DNA from: JAUVPY01 sp034412795
Lineage (GTDB): Bacteria; Chloroflexota; Anaerolineae; 4572-78; NAK82
Assembly (NCBI GenBank): GCA_034412795.1
Contig: DAOUMD010000047.1
Span: 62,001-126,000, forward strand
DNA length: 64,000 nt
Reading direction: 5' to 3'
Part shown: positions 14,667-22,001 of the stretch, in pieces
Numbering within the stretch: the stretch's first letter is position 1
How the letters are laid out: every line of letters starts with the position of its first letter
Translations under genes and position numbers: made by a program
The notes under the pieces: model-generated
Told to the model about the DNA's origin: nothing
Databases searched by the model: none
What the model saw: only the letters and a program-made list of their open reading frames with translations

Positions 14667-14742
14667 CTTTTGTGGTCCAGAAGCCGGTGGGAACAGGCCG
14701 ACCCCTGGACTGAAGAAGGAAGGAGATGCGCGAGGTGCTCGC

Positions 14743-14770
14743 ATATTCGAGTATCATTATACTCGAATAT
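14743..14770. promoter_or_regulatory. 12-bp perfect palindrome, candidate operator
   Basis: ATATTCGAGTAT at 14743-14754 and ATACTCGAATAT at 14759-14770 are exact inverted copies around a 4-nt centre. AT-rich dyad symmetry of this size is typical of a dimeric repressor site. It lies about 290 nt upstream of the response-regulator gene. The stretch 14671-15059 otherwise holds no gene that I can support. Confidence 0.45.
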
Positions 14771-14918
14771 TGACGTCTGCGCATCGGCTATCAGGCTATT
14801 CTCAGCACGCAGGAAATGGGCAAAAGAGCGGATTGCGCGCAGTCCCTCGCTAGGCGATATGGCCTAAGATAAACAAATGTTGTATTCGAAGCCAGGCCTT
14901 CTTCGTGACGTGGGCAGG

Positions 14919-14947
14919 TTGAATTGATAACAATCGTTTATTATGTT
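14919..14947 (+). promoter_or_regulatory. Possible promoter of the two-component operon
   Basis: TTGAAT at 14919-14924 and TATGTT at 14942-14947 with a 17-nt spacer, 113 nt before the response-regulator ATG. Confidence 0.4.
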
Positions 14948-15059
14948 ACACTTTACTATCAAATCGGCCGTCCTGACAAGGGCACAGGAAATAACGGGAT
15001 ATGAAAGCTCAATTCTGACTGCGGAGGGAAAGTCAAAGTGGCAGAACTGGAAAGTCCTT

Positions 15060-15776
15060 ATGACGACGAAACATAGAATATTGCTGGTCGATGACGAACC
15101 AGCCATAACCCGAAACCTTGCCCCATTCTTGGAGCGAGTTGGCTTTGAGGTGTCCACCGCTGCCGCAGGGGAAGAGGCGCTTAGCTTGGTCTGTAATAAT
15201 TTGCCTGATTTGATTATCTTGGACGTGCTTATGCCCGGCCTGGATGGACGGGAAGTGCTGCGTCGGCTGCGGCAAGCCGAGAACTGGACGCCGGTTATTC
15301 TGCTGACCCAAGTGGGCGAAGCCACCGAACGGGCGATGGCCCTGGAGGAAGGGGCCGACGATTACCTCAACAAGCCCTTTGACCCCTACGAACTGGTGGC
15401 TCGCATCCGGGCCGTACTGCGCCGGGCGAAGCCCGGTCACCTGCCGCTGGCCGCGGCCCAATGCTTGAGCAGCGGCGATTTACTGTTGGATCGGAGCACC
15501 CGGCGTGTCTGGCTCAAGCAGCAGGAGTTGATCTTAACCCCCAAAGCTATCAATTTGCTGGAATATTTTATCACCCATCCCGACGAACTGCTCAGTCGAG
15601 AGCGACTGTTGGATGCGGTCTGGGGCTGGGATTATCCGGCCGGCACCCGCACGGTTGATACCCGCATCGCCGAGCTGCGCCGGGCTTTGCAGGATGATCC
15701 CAACCGGCCCCACTACATCGAAACGGCGCCGGGCCAGGGGTATCGCTTTGTGGGACCGGTCGAGGTGAAGCGGTGA
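15060..15776 (+). CDS. OmpR/PhoB family response regulator
   Basis: 238 residues from the ATG at 15060. The receiver domain shows acidic D11/D12 (LLVDDEP), phospho-acceptor D55 (LIILDVLMPG) and K105 (YLNKPFDP). The C-terminal winged helix is of OmpR/PhoB type (LTPKAINLLEYFITHPDELLSRERLLDAVWG...VDTRIAELRRAL...IETAPGQGYRF). An upstream in-frame ATG at 14943 would add 39 residues unrelated to the receiver fold, so 15060 is preferred. The stop overlaps the kinase start as GTGA (15773-15776), showing translational coupling. It likely binds 11-bp direct repeats, such as those at 16777-16796. Confidence 0.92.
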   Translation: MTTKHRILLVDDEPAITRNLAPFLERVGFEVSTAAAGEEALSLVCNNLPDLIILDVLMPGLDGREVLRRLRQAENWTPVILLTQVGEATERAMALEEGADDYLNKPFDPYELVARIRAVLRRAKPGHLPLAAAQCLSSGDLLLDRSTRRVWLKQQELILTPKAINLLEYFITHPDELLSRERLLDAVWGWDYPAGTRTVDTRIAELRRALQDDPNRPHYIETAPGQGYRFVGPVEVKR

Positions 15777-16708
15777 ACTGGCGTTGGCTCGTCGGGTTGG
15801 GGCCATTAGGGCTGGGTCTGCTGGCCGCCTGGCTGCTACAACAACAGGGGCCGGCCGTCAATCCTACGCTGTACTTGCGCCTGGATTTGGGGACGTTGGT
15901 AGCCTTGCTTGGGGCAGGAATATCAGGCATTGGTCTGATCGGGTTGGCATTGCGTTCCAGGCTGGCCTACGTCCGTCGAGTTAGTGCCGACCAGGCTCGA
16001 CGCCTGGCGGCTGCCGACCGGCGTCGTTTCTTGCGGCGGTTGGATCACGAACTCAAGAATCCGCTTATGGCTATCCGGGCCGGGCTGGCCAACCTGGCCG
16101 AAATCGCGGCCCAACATCATCAGGGCCAGGGTCTGGCCTACCTCGAAGAGGAAGTCCTGGGCAGCATCGAGGCCCAAACGCTGCGTCTCAGCCGCCTGAT
16201 CGGCGACTTGCGCAAGTTAACCGAACTGGAACAGCGAGCGCCGGAGCGAAACCCTGTTGAACTGCCCCACCTGCTGGAAGAAGCGTTAGACACGCTGCGA
16301 GAGCAGGGCCGGCTCGACGGGCGGCAACTCAACCTGACCCTGCCCCAGGCGCCCTGGCCTTTGCCCACCATACCGGGGGACCGGGACCTGCTCTTTTTGA
16401 GCGTCTATAACCTGCTGGATAACGCCCTCAAATTTACTCAACCCGGTGACACCATAGAAGTACGTGCCTATGAAGATGGGACCACCTTGGTCCTGGAAGT
16501 GGCCGATACGGGCCCGGGTATCTCCCCGGCTGAGTTACCTCACGTGTGGGAAGAACTCTACCGGGGCGAGGGCAGTCGGCACATCCCGGGTAGTGGCCTG
16601 GGGCTATCGCTGGTGCGGGCCGTGGCTGACCTGCATGGCGGGGAGGTCAGCCTGCGCAGCAGGCTGGGGCAGGGCACGGTCGTCATTCTACGCTTGCCCA
16701 GCCGCTGA
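15773..16708 (+). CDS. Membrane histidine kinase
   Basis: A 311-residue sensor kinase with two membrane helices (about 5-23 and 40-60) joined by only a short external loop, the layout of intramembrane-sensing kinases. The phospho-acceptor H92 is in RRLDHELKNPL. The ATPase domain carries the N box YNLLDNALKFT, G1 DTGPGIS and G2 GSGLGLSLVRA. It starts with GTG overlapping the response-regulator stop by 4 nt, so the pair is co-translated. It probably senses an envelope state; a lipoprotein gene with a candidate response-regulator site follows. Confidence 0.92.
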   Translation: MNWRWLVGLGPLGLGLLAAWLLQQQGPAVNPTLYLRLDLGTLVALLGAGISGIGLIGLALRSRLAYVRRVSADQARRLAAADRRRFLRRLDHELKNPLMAIRAGLANLAEIAAQHHQGQGLAYLEEEVLGSIEAQTLRLSRLIGDLRKLTELEQRAPERNPVELPHLLEEALDTLREQGRLDGRQLNLTLPQAPWPLPTIPGDRDLLFLSVYNLLDNALKFTQPGDTIEVRAYEDGTTLVLEVADTGPGISPAELPHVWEELYRGEGSRHIPGSGLGLSLVRAVADLHGGEVSLRSRLGQGTVVILRLPSR

Positions 16709-16719
16709 TGTTACCGATC

Positions 16720-16747
16720 TGTGACAGCCTGTTTCAAGCCTGTCACA
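16720..16747. promoter_or_regulatory. TGTGACAG...CTGTCACA dyad after the kinase gene
   Basis: An 8-bp perfect dyad (16720-16727, 16740-16747) just past the kinase stop; a further TTGTCACA lies at 16762-16769. There is no T-tract. It could be a weak terminator stem or a regulator site for the lipoprotein promoter. Confidence 0.4.
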
Positions 16748-16776
16748 CGGCTGCCATATCTTTGTCACAAGCAGAT

Positions 16777-16796
16777 GGTAACATAGTGGTAACATA
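16777..16796 (+). promoter_or_regulatory. 11-bp direct repeat, candidate OmpR-family binding site
   Basis: GGTAACATA occurs at 16777-16785 and 16788-16796, an 11-bp period as in PhoB/OmpR-type boxes. It sits 24 nt before the lipoprotein ATG and right after the two-component operon, which suggests control of the lipoprotein by that pair. Confidence 0.45.
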
Positions 16797-16819
16797 ACAG
16801 CAAAGGAGTGGTGACAATT

Positions 16820-17911
16820 ATGAACAAAAATAGAGACCACAGGCTCCACGTTTTGGCTCTCCTCATAATCGGATTGTTGCCGGTGGCTTGCGGCGGCATC
16901 TTGGAAGTGGGTATTGAACGTCCGACACCCACGATAGCGGCAATTCTCCCCACGCAGCAGCCCATCACAGCCCCACCTATCCCTTCGACGGCAACTCCTT
17001 TCCCCACCGAGCAGCCCTCTGAAGATCCAGGCCCGGCGGGAGCAAATCAACTTGATGACAACATTTCAGGGCTGGCATTAGCCTTAGCTATACATTTCAA
17101 TATCAGACCTGAGGAAATCCGATTCGGCATCGTAGAGCAGACGGAAAAGCATGCCAAAGGGAGCATATCGGGCGGGTATTTCCTGGCTGCCAGAGAAGCG
17201 GACGCCTGGGTGATCGTGTATGATGGTCAGGTCGCGCCGAGCTGCGTCCAGATCGCTCCCTACGATTTTCCTCTCAATATGGTGCCGGAGTGCCTGGATG
17301 CGAGCAACAACCTGGTCCGCCGTACAGCGGCTGAGGCCGAGCCTGTTAGCGACGAGACCCAAGCTATCCAGGCGGCGCTGATCGAAAAGACGGGGATTGA
17401 GGCTGAGAACCTGGAGTTTGCCGTTGCCCAAAACACCGGCACCCACGCTATGGGAACCCTCAAACACAAGGATGATGTCGGCGGGGGTTATTTCATTGCT
17501 GCAAAAGTTGATGACTGGTGGGTGATAGTGTACGACGGCCAGGCAACGCCGAGTTGCGTAGAGATTGCTCCCTACGATTTCCCTATCGACATGGTGCCGG
17601 AGTGCCTGGACGAGAACAATAACCTGGTCGTGCGTACGGTTAATAGGACGATACCTACTAAAGAGGTGGAGTCGGGTATCACTATTATGGGCACAGTGAT
17701 GGATGTTTCGCTCAGTGCCCGTATCATTATGCTGCAAGAGCCAGTCGAAGGTTTTAGTGTCGTCGCCCTGACTGAAGAAAGTGAACTGGTCTCTACTGAC
17801 GGGGATGAGATAACGTTACGCGACATTCGACCAGGTATGACGATACAAACATCCGGCCAGCCAGGCGAATCCAACGCGCTGTTAGCGAGCCAGGTGCTCC
17901 TCCTTCCTTGA
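16820..17911 (+). CDS. Lipoprotein with duplicated ~90-residue domain and DUF5666-like tail
   Basis: 363 residues from the ATG at 16820 (AGGAG about 12 nt upstream; GTG codons at 16808/16811 are alternatives). The signal peptide ends in LLPVACGG, giving lipid attachment at C24. A Pro/Thr-rich linker leads to two tandem homologous domains (about 75-170 and 175-280). Each has the pattern GGYF.AA...WVIVYDGQ..PSC..IAPYDFP..MVPECLD..NNLV.RT. The last ~80 residues resemble a DUF5666/OB-like small beta domain. It should be tethered to the outer face of the membrane. Its function is unknown, and its position suggests it is a target or accessory of the two-component pair. Confidence 0.7.
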   Translation: MNKNRDHRLHVLALLIIGLLPVACGGILEVGIERPTPTIAAILPTQQPITAPPIPSTATPFPTEQPSEDPGPAGANQLDDNISGLALALAIHFNIRPEEIRFGIVEQTEKHAKGSISGGYFLAAREADAWVIVYDGQVAPSCVQIAPYDFPLNMVPECLDASNNLVRRTAAEAEPVSDETQAIQAALIEKTGIEAENLEFAVAQNTGTHAMGTLKHKDDVGGGYFIAAKVDDWWVIVYDGQATPSCVEIAPYDFPIDMVPECLDENNNLVVRTVNRTIPTKEVESGITIMGTVMDVSLSARIIMLQEPVEGFSVVALTEESELVSTDGDEITLRDIRPGMTIQTSGQPGESNALLASQVLLLP

Positions 17912-17955
17912 TAGAGCTTTCTCGGAAAGTCCTTGAGATGACTAAAAAACTACGC

Positions 17956-18046
17956 TATACAAAAAACTCACTACGAACGTGCTGCGTATTGCGTACTGCG
18001 TATTCCGTTTGCTTTCGGGTATGAATGCCACTTTCCGAAAAGTCTC
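17956..18046 (+). repeat. 91-bp dispersed repeat, copy 1 (family B)
   Basis: Starts TATACAAAAAACTCACTACG and ends CCGAAAAGTCTC. It matches 35455-35545 over the whole 91 bp with about five substitutions. It contains the GCGTATTGCGTACTGCGTAT motif that recurs elsewhere in the window. Its right end is an inverted relative of CTTTCTCGGAAAGT near 17918. It lies in the gap between two lipoprotein genes. Confidence 0.75.
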
Positions 18047-18150
18047 GATACAATGCCTTCGAGGCAAACAGGCTGAAGGAACTGTTATGAATGCAGATAG
18101 GGAATGCTGTCTGCAAGGTGGTACCATAAGGGCAAAGGAGTAGTAGGATT

Positions 18151-19026
18151 ATGAGCAAACCGCTATTTTACGGGATGACCATTAAGCGAGCCACGATTGG
18201 CCTGGCATTCCTCGTTGTCTCTTTCCTGAGCGGCTGCTCGATGGATAGGTGGAGCCACGTTGAGCCGGGCGAGTACGTTGTAGCATCTGGCCGGGGGACG
18301 GCCCACGCAGTTGCTCGACAGGCGATTCAGAAGCTGGCTATAGACCGGGACAAAGAGGAGTTGGTGTTCACCCTGGCTGATAGAACGGAGACCGTCGTCT
18401 CATTTGTGGCCAGAGAGCAGGCGGCCTGGCCATCCGGCTGCCCGTCGAATATCAACGCAACGCGTATGGAGGTGCTGGACATCACGCAAGATCCGCTGAG
18501 CATCGGCTCGTTTACGTTCAGCAGCCCGGTCCTGGTGCGAGGTTGTCCACCTGACCCCGTGCAGCTCGTTCTCCGGGAAGATGGCCTCATTGGTGGGGGC
18601 GGCGGAGCTTGCGCTGATATAAACGAATGTGTGTTCTTTGAACAAGCAGCGGCAGCCGTTTCGCTCACCACCCCACTCCCTCAATCCGTGAAGGGGTACG
18701 AGTTGTACAGTAGCCAGGCGAATGGCCAGTGGTATTTCACTCTCGTGACTGGCACAAACCGGCTGAAGGATTACGAGGAAATCACGGCGGGTGAAAATAT
18801 CGTCACCGAAGATGGCTGGGTCAGGATGACAGCGGTCGGAGTTGATGGTATCAAGGCTGTGCTCGACCGGCTGCCCCCTGGAGCCTCTGTCTTATGGTCG
18901 GGACCGGAGCGACAGGAGCTGGTGGGCGGGCCTGTCGAGAACCTGCAATTACCCCCCCAACCTATCATTGCAGAGATCCAAAGTCACTGCCAGAAACTGG
19001 GGATTCAACTGGACGTGGTTGAATAG
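18151..19026 (+). CDS. Hypothetical lipoprotein
   Basis: A 291-residue protein with AGGAG 10 nt upstream. The signal peptide runs to SFLSGCSMD, predicting lipid attachment at C29 (or C21 if the ATG at 18175 is used). The mature part has several cysteines (SGCPSN, VRGCPPD, GGACADINECVFFE) that could form disulfides, and a C-terminal half with mixed beta character (LYSSQANGQWYFTLVTGTNR). I do not recognise a family. It follows the duplicated-domain lipoprotein after a repeat-containing gap, so co-transcription is uncertain. Confidence 0.65.
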   Translation: MSKPLFYGMTIKRATIGLAFLVVSFLSGCSMDRWSHVEPGEYVVASGRGTAHAVARQAIQKLAIDRDKEELVFTLADRTETVVSFVAREQAAWPSGCPSNINATRMEVLDITQDPLSIGSFTFSSPVLVRGCPPDPVQLVLREDGLIGGGGGACADINECVFFEQAAAAVSLTTPLPQSVKGYELYSSQANGQWYFTLVTGTNRLKDYEEITAGENIVTEDGWVRMTAVGVDGIKAVLDRLPPGASVLWSGPERQELVGGPVENLQLPPQPIIAEIQSHCQKLGIQLDVVE

Positions 19027-19049
19027 GGCCTGGCCAGACACCAAGTTGG

Positions 19050-19487
19050 TCAGCCACCCGTTGGAGTCAATTGCGACCAGAATCGACGCCATTCCTCGGG
19101 GATGCGTGTGGGTTTGCGCTCACGGTCAAGACAGATGTGAGTAGAGAAGCCAGTGACAAGCAACTCACTCCCCCGGGCATCGACTACCTCATATTCGAAG
19201 CGGACCAACCGGCTGCGCACCTGGCTGACCCAGGTTCGCACCGTCACTCGCTGGTCATAGCGGGCCGGGACCAGATAACGCGCGCCTACCTCGCTGACCG
19301 CCAGCACATACCCGGCACGCTCAAAGTCGGAATACGGACGCCCCAACTGGCGTGACCACGCGCTGCGCCCCTCCTCAAACCACACAATGTAGGCGCTGTG
19401 ATGCACGATGCCCATCGCGTCAGTCTCTGCATAGCGGACGTGGAACGTGGTTTCAGCTACAGGAGGATGCTCTGATACAGGGGACAT
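19050..19487 (-). CDS. Acyl-CoA thioesterase, YbgC/FadM hotdog family
   Basis: About 145 residues from the ATG at 19487 (a longer frame opens with TTG at 19577). The active-site block VRYAETDAMGIVHHSAYIVW carries the conserved Asp of 4-hydroxybenzoyl-CoA-type thioesterases, followed by FEEGRS and the strand pattern VRTWVSQVRSRLVRFEYEV. It hydrolyses acyl-CoA thioesters in the cytosol; the chain specificity is not readable. It is the last gene of the nusA-ribF series, about 110 nt after ribF, and its role there is probably incidental. Confidence 0.85.
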   Translation of the reverse strand: MSPVSEHPPVAETTFHVRYAETDAMGIVHHSAYIVWFEEGRSAWSRQLGRPYSDFERAGYVLAVSEVGARYLVPARYDQRVTVRTWVSQVRSRLVRFEYEVVDARGSELLVTGFSTHICLDRERKPTRIPEEWRRFWSQLTPTGG

Positions 19488-19595
19488 GTTCTCGGTTGAC
19501 TCTCCAGAAGTGGGGTGTGACGTTATTTGCAAAACCTCTTGACGAGGCGTAGGCAAGTCTTGAAGCTTGAGGCGCAAGATCGCGCGCTCACCGGT

Positions 19596-20528
19596 TTAAG
19601 CCGGAGGCTCGTGGGCGAGCAAATCGGCAGCCCGTTCTGCATCGGATCGGACTTGCGCCACCAAGTCATCCGGATCCTTAAATCGTTTCTCGGGGCGCAG
19701 ACGGTCCACGAACTCCATCTTCAAATCCAGCCCATACAGGTCACCGTCAAAACCAAGCAAATATGCTTCAACTGTACGTTCAGCGCCGGCAAAGCTGGGG
19801 CGCACACCGATGTTGGTGACGGCCGGGTATCGTTCGTTACGCACCCACACAAAGCAAGCATAAACACCGTCGCCCGGGATCGCCCGCTCGGGCAGCACCG
19901 ACAAATTGGCAGTCGGGAAACCAAGCAGCCGACCCCGCTGAGCGCCTTGAATCACCTGTCCTGTTATACTGGGGTATCGACCCAGCAAGATAGACACCTG
20001 CCGGACCTCGCCTCGCGTCAACAGATTACGGATGCGGGTGCTACTGACCACCTCCCCATCTTGAACGAGGGGCTCAGCCACATTTACTTCAAAGCCCATC
20101 TCCTGCCCAATTTGCCGCAATCTTGGAATATTTCCTTCCCGATTGCGCCCCAGGGCAAAGTCGGGTCCAACCCACAACTGGGACATATTCAGATGGGTGA
20201 CCATCTCCCTGACAAATTCGATAGCCGGGGTCCGGGCTGTTTCGCGTCTGAAGGGTAGAATAGCCATGAGGTCTATGCCAAGAGCATCTAGCAGGATGAT
20301 CTTCTCGGCAGGGGTTGTCAAATAGCGTATTTGCAAATGTGGCGCTAATACGGCCTTAGGTTGAGGGTGGAAGGTCACCAGGGAGATGTGATAACCTGAC
20401 CCATCCGCCGCCGCTCGCATTTGCCCCAGCAAGTGCTGGTGTCCAATGTGAACGCCATCGTATGAGCCAACCGTCACCAACGATGGGCCATTTAGATTCG
20501 CTTCAGCCAGATCACCTATCACCCGCAT
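19596..20528 (-). CDS. ribF: Bifunctional riboflavin kinase / FAD synthetase
   Basis: 310 residues from the ATG at 20528, which overlaps the truB 3' end by 17 nt; the frame upstream is only the shadow of truB. The N-terminal nucleotidyltransferase domain shows VTVGSYDGVHIGHQHLL (HIGH-like) and RIRNLLTRGEV. The C-terminal flavokinase domain shows GRLLGFPTANL and the end motif MEFVDRLRPEKRF. It converts riboflavin to FMN and FAD. The order rbfA-truB-ribF is the usual bacterial arrangement. Confidence 0.95.
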   Translation of the reverse strand: MRVIGDLAEANLNGPSLVTVGSYDGVHIGHQHLLGQMRAAADGSGYHISLVTFHPQPKAVLAPHLQIRYLTTPAEKIILLDALGIDLMAILPFRRETARTPAIEFVREMVTHLNMSQLWVGPDFALGRNREGNIPRLRQIGQEMGFEVNVAEPLVQDGEVVSSTRIRNLLTRGEVRQVSILLGRYPSITGQVIQGAQRGRLLGFPTANLSVLPERAIPGDGVYACFVWVRNERYPAVTNIGVRPSFAGAERTVEAYLLGFDGDLYGLDLKMEFVDRLRPEKRFKDPDDLVAQVRSDAERAADLLAHEPPA

Positions 20529-21465
20529 ATGAAATCTCAGATGTTTCAGGTTTTGTGAAGACTTTTCTGGGATGCCAGAGCTCCGGTTCGTGCGATGGCT
20601 GCAAGATGGCGACCAAGCTGTCGTCAGGAGCATAGGCACGGGCCAGGGTTGTTTTGGGGGCGTAATCAAGCGAAACCGCCTGTCCCTGGCTCACCCGGCG
20701 TGCCAAGTCAGGTGACAGATCTACGCGCTCAAAGTCTTGCAGAGCGGCGTCGATCGGGTGCAAAAGATGAGCCCAGTCTCCTTCTTCAATCGCCTCTCTG
20801 AGGTCGTCCAATGTGCAGGCATCTTGCAATCGCCAACTGCCGCTGGCCAGGCGCGTCAGCGCCTCTAAATGCCCCCCTACGGTTAGTCGTTGACCCAAAT
20901 CGTGAGCCAAAGACCGGATGTAGGTCCCTGGCGAACAGGTTACGTCGATGGTCAGGCACGGAGCTTCCCACGTGACCAGATCAATACTATCTATTTCGAC
21001 CGTGCGCGGCGGGACTTGAACGGGAACTCCACGCCGGGCCAACTCGTACATTCGCTGGCCCTTGTGCCGTATTGCGGAATATGGGGGTGGCACCTGCTGA
21101 ATGACTCCCTGGAAAGCAGCCAGTTCACCGGCGATCTGGTCCTCAGACACCTGGAATGATTCGACTGTCCGGGTGACAGTCCCTTCAGCATCATACGTAT
21201 CTGTCGAGACGCCAAAGCGAATCACGGCTCGATACTGCTTCCGCCCAACCATCAGGTATTCGGCCACACGGGTCGCCTGCCCCAGACATATCAAAAGCAC
21301 ACCGGTCGCCATGGGATCCAATGTGCCGGAATGCCCCACCTTACGCTGACCGATCAGGTGACGCACGCGCACCACCACATCGTGCGAGGTCATACCTGCA
21401 TGCTTGTTTATGTTCAGGATACCGCTGACGTCAGAACGAGACATATCGGTTGATCTAGAATTCAT
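20512..21465 (-). CDS. truB: tRNA pseudouridine-55 synthase
   Basis: A 317-residue TruB with GILNINKHAGMTSHDVV at the start and the catalytic GHSGTLDPMATG (D50). Further motifs are VPPPYSAIRHKGQRMYELAR and CSPGTYIRSLAHDLG. The C-terminal ~70 residues form a PUA-like tail (VSQGQAVSL). It modifies U55 in the T-loop of tRNA. Its ATG overlaps the rbfA stop as ATGA and its end overlaps ribF, so the three are translationally coupled. Confidence 0.96.
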   Translation of the reverse strand: MNSRSTDMSRSDVSGILNINKHAGMTSHDVVVRVRHLIGQRKVGHSGTLDPMATGVLLICLGQATRVAEYLMVGRKQYRAVIRFGVSTDTYDAEGTVTRTVESFQVSEDQIAGELAAFQGVIQQVPPPYSAIRHKGQRMYELARRGVPVQVPPRTVEIDSIDLVTWEAPCLTIDVTCSPGTYIRSLAHDLGQRLTVGGHLEALTRLASGSWRLQDACTLDDLREAIEEGDWAHLLHPIDAALQDFERVDLSPDLARRVSQGQAVSLDYAPKTTLARAYAPDDSLVAILQPSHEPELWHPRKVFTKPETSEISYAGDR

Positions 21466-21833
21466 TCGCCCTCTTCATCGTCATCGGGGGTTTCTTGTTG
21501 GAGCGAATCAAGCAACTGGTCAATGCGAAGACCTCGCGCCAGGGAATCATCCGACCGGAAGTTCAACTCGGGCAGGTAGCGCAATGATAAAGAAGCGCCA
21601 AGTTCACGACGGAAGAAGCCGGCCGCATGTCGAAGGCTTTGGAGTGACTGTTTCACGTCATCGTCGCTGCCCAATACACTCACATAGACGTGAGCTATCC
21701 GCAGGTCCGGGCTCACCTCCACGCCGGTGACAGTCACAAATCCCAGGCGAGGGTCTCGCGCGCGCCGTTGAATGAGCACGCTAAGCTCTTCGTGCAACAG
21801 TTCTGCTACCTGTCGCTGTCGTCTGGTGGTCAC
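21462..21833 (-). CDS. rbfA: 30S ribosome-binding factor A
   Basis: A 123-residue RbfA with the KH-like core VAELLHEELSVLIQRRARDPRLGFVTVTGVEVSPDLRIAHVYVS and the C-terminal SLRYLPELNFRSDDSLARGLRID. It matures the 16S 5' region and aids cold growth. The tail is strongly acidic (PDDDEEGE). The stop overlaps truB by 4 nt. A 168-nt gap with palindromic repeats separates it from infB. Confidence 0.95.
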   Translation of the reverse strand: MTTRRQRQVAELLHEELSVLIQRRARDPRLGFVTVTGVEVSPDLRIAHVYVSVLGSDDDVKQSLQSLRHAAGFFRRELGASLSLRYLPELNFRSDDSLARGLRIDQLLDSLQQETPDDDEEGE

Positions 21834-21875
21834 TATGAGTCCTCTCGAATTTTACGCCGAAGGCCAGTGCTTTGT

Positions 21876-21997
21876 CAAGGCTCATTTGAGGAGCAGACGG
21901 CATCTCCAGATGCCGCGGCATCCTCAGTGCCGCGGCATCCTCAGGTACCGCGGCATCCTCAGATGCCGGGCCGCACTCCTCAAATCACGGTTGACAG
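21876..21997. repeat. Tandem GC-palindromic repeat between infB and rbfA
   Basis: About four 17-18-nt units of the form (AT)GCCGCGGCATCCTCAG lie in a row from about 21910 to 21968. The inner GATGCCGCGGCATC is palindromic. The block is enclosed by TTTGAGGAG on the left and CTCCTCAAA on the right. Read on the - strand it would form a stable hairpin in the mRNA between infB and rbfA. Confidence 0.65.
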
Positions 21998-22001
21998 ACC
22001 A

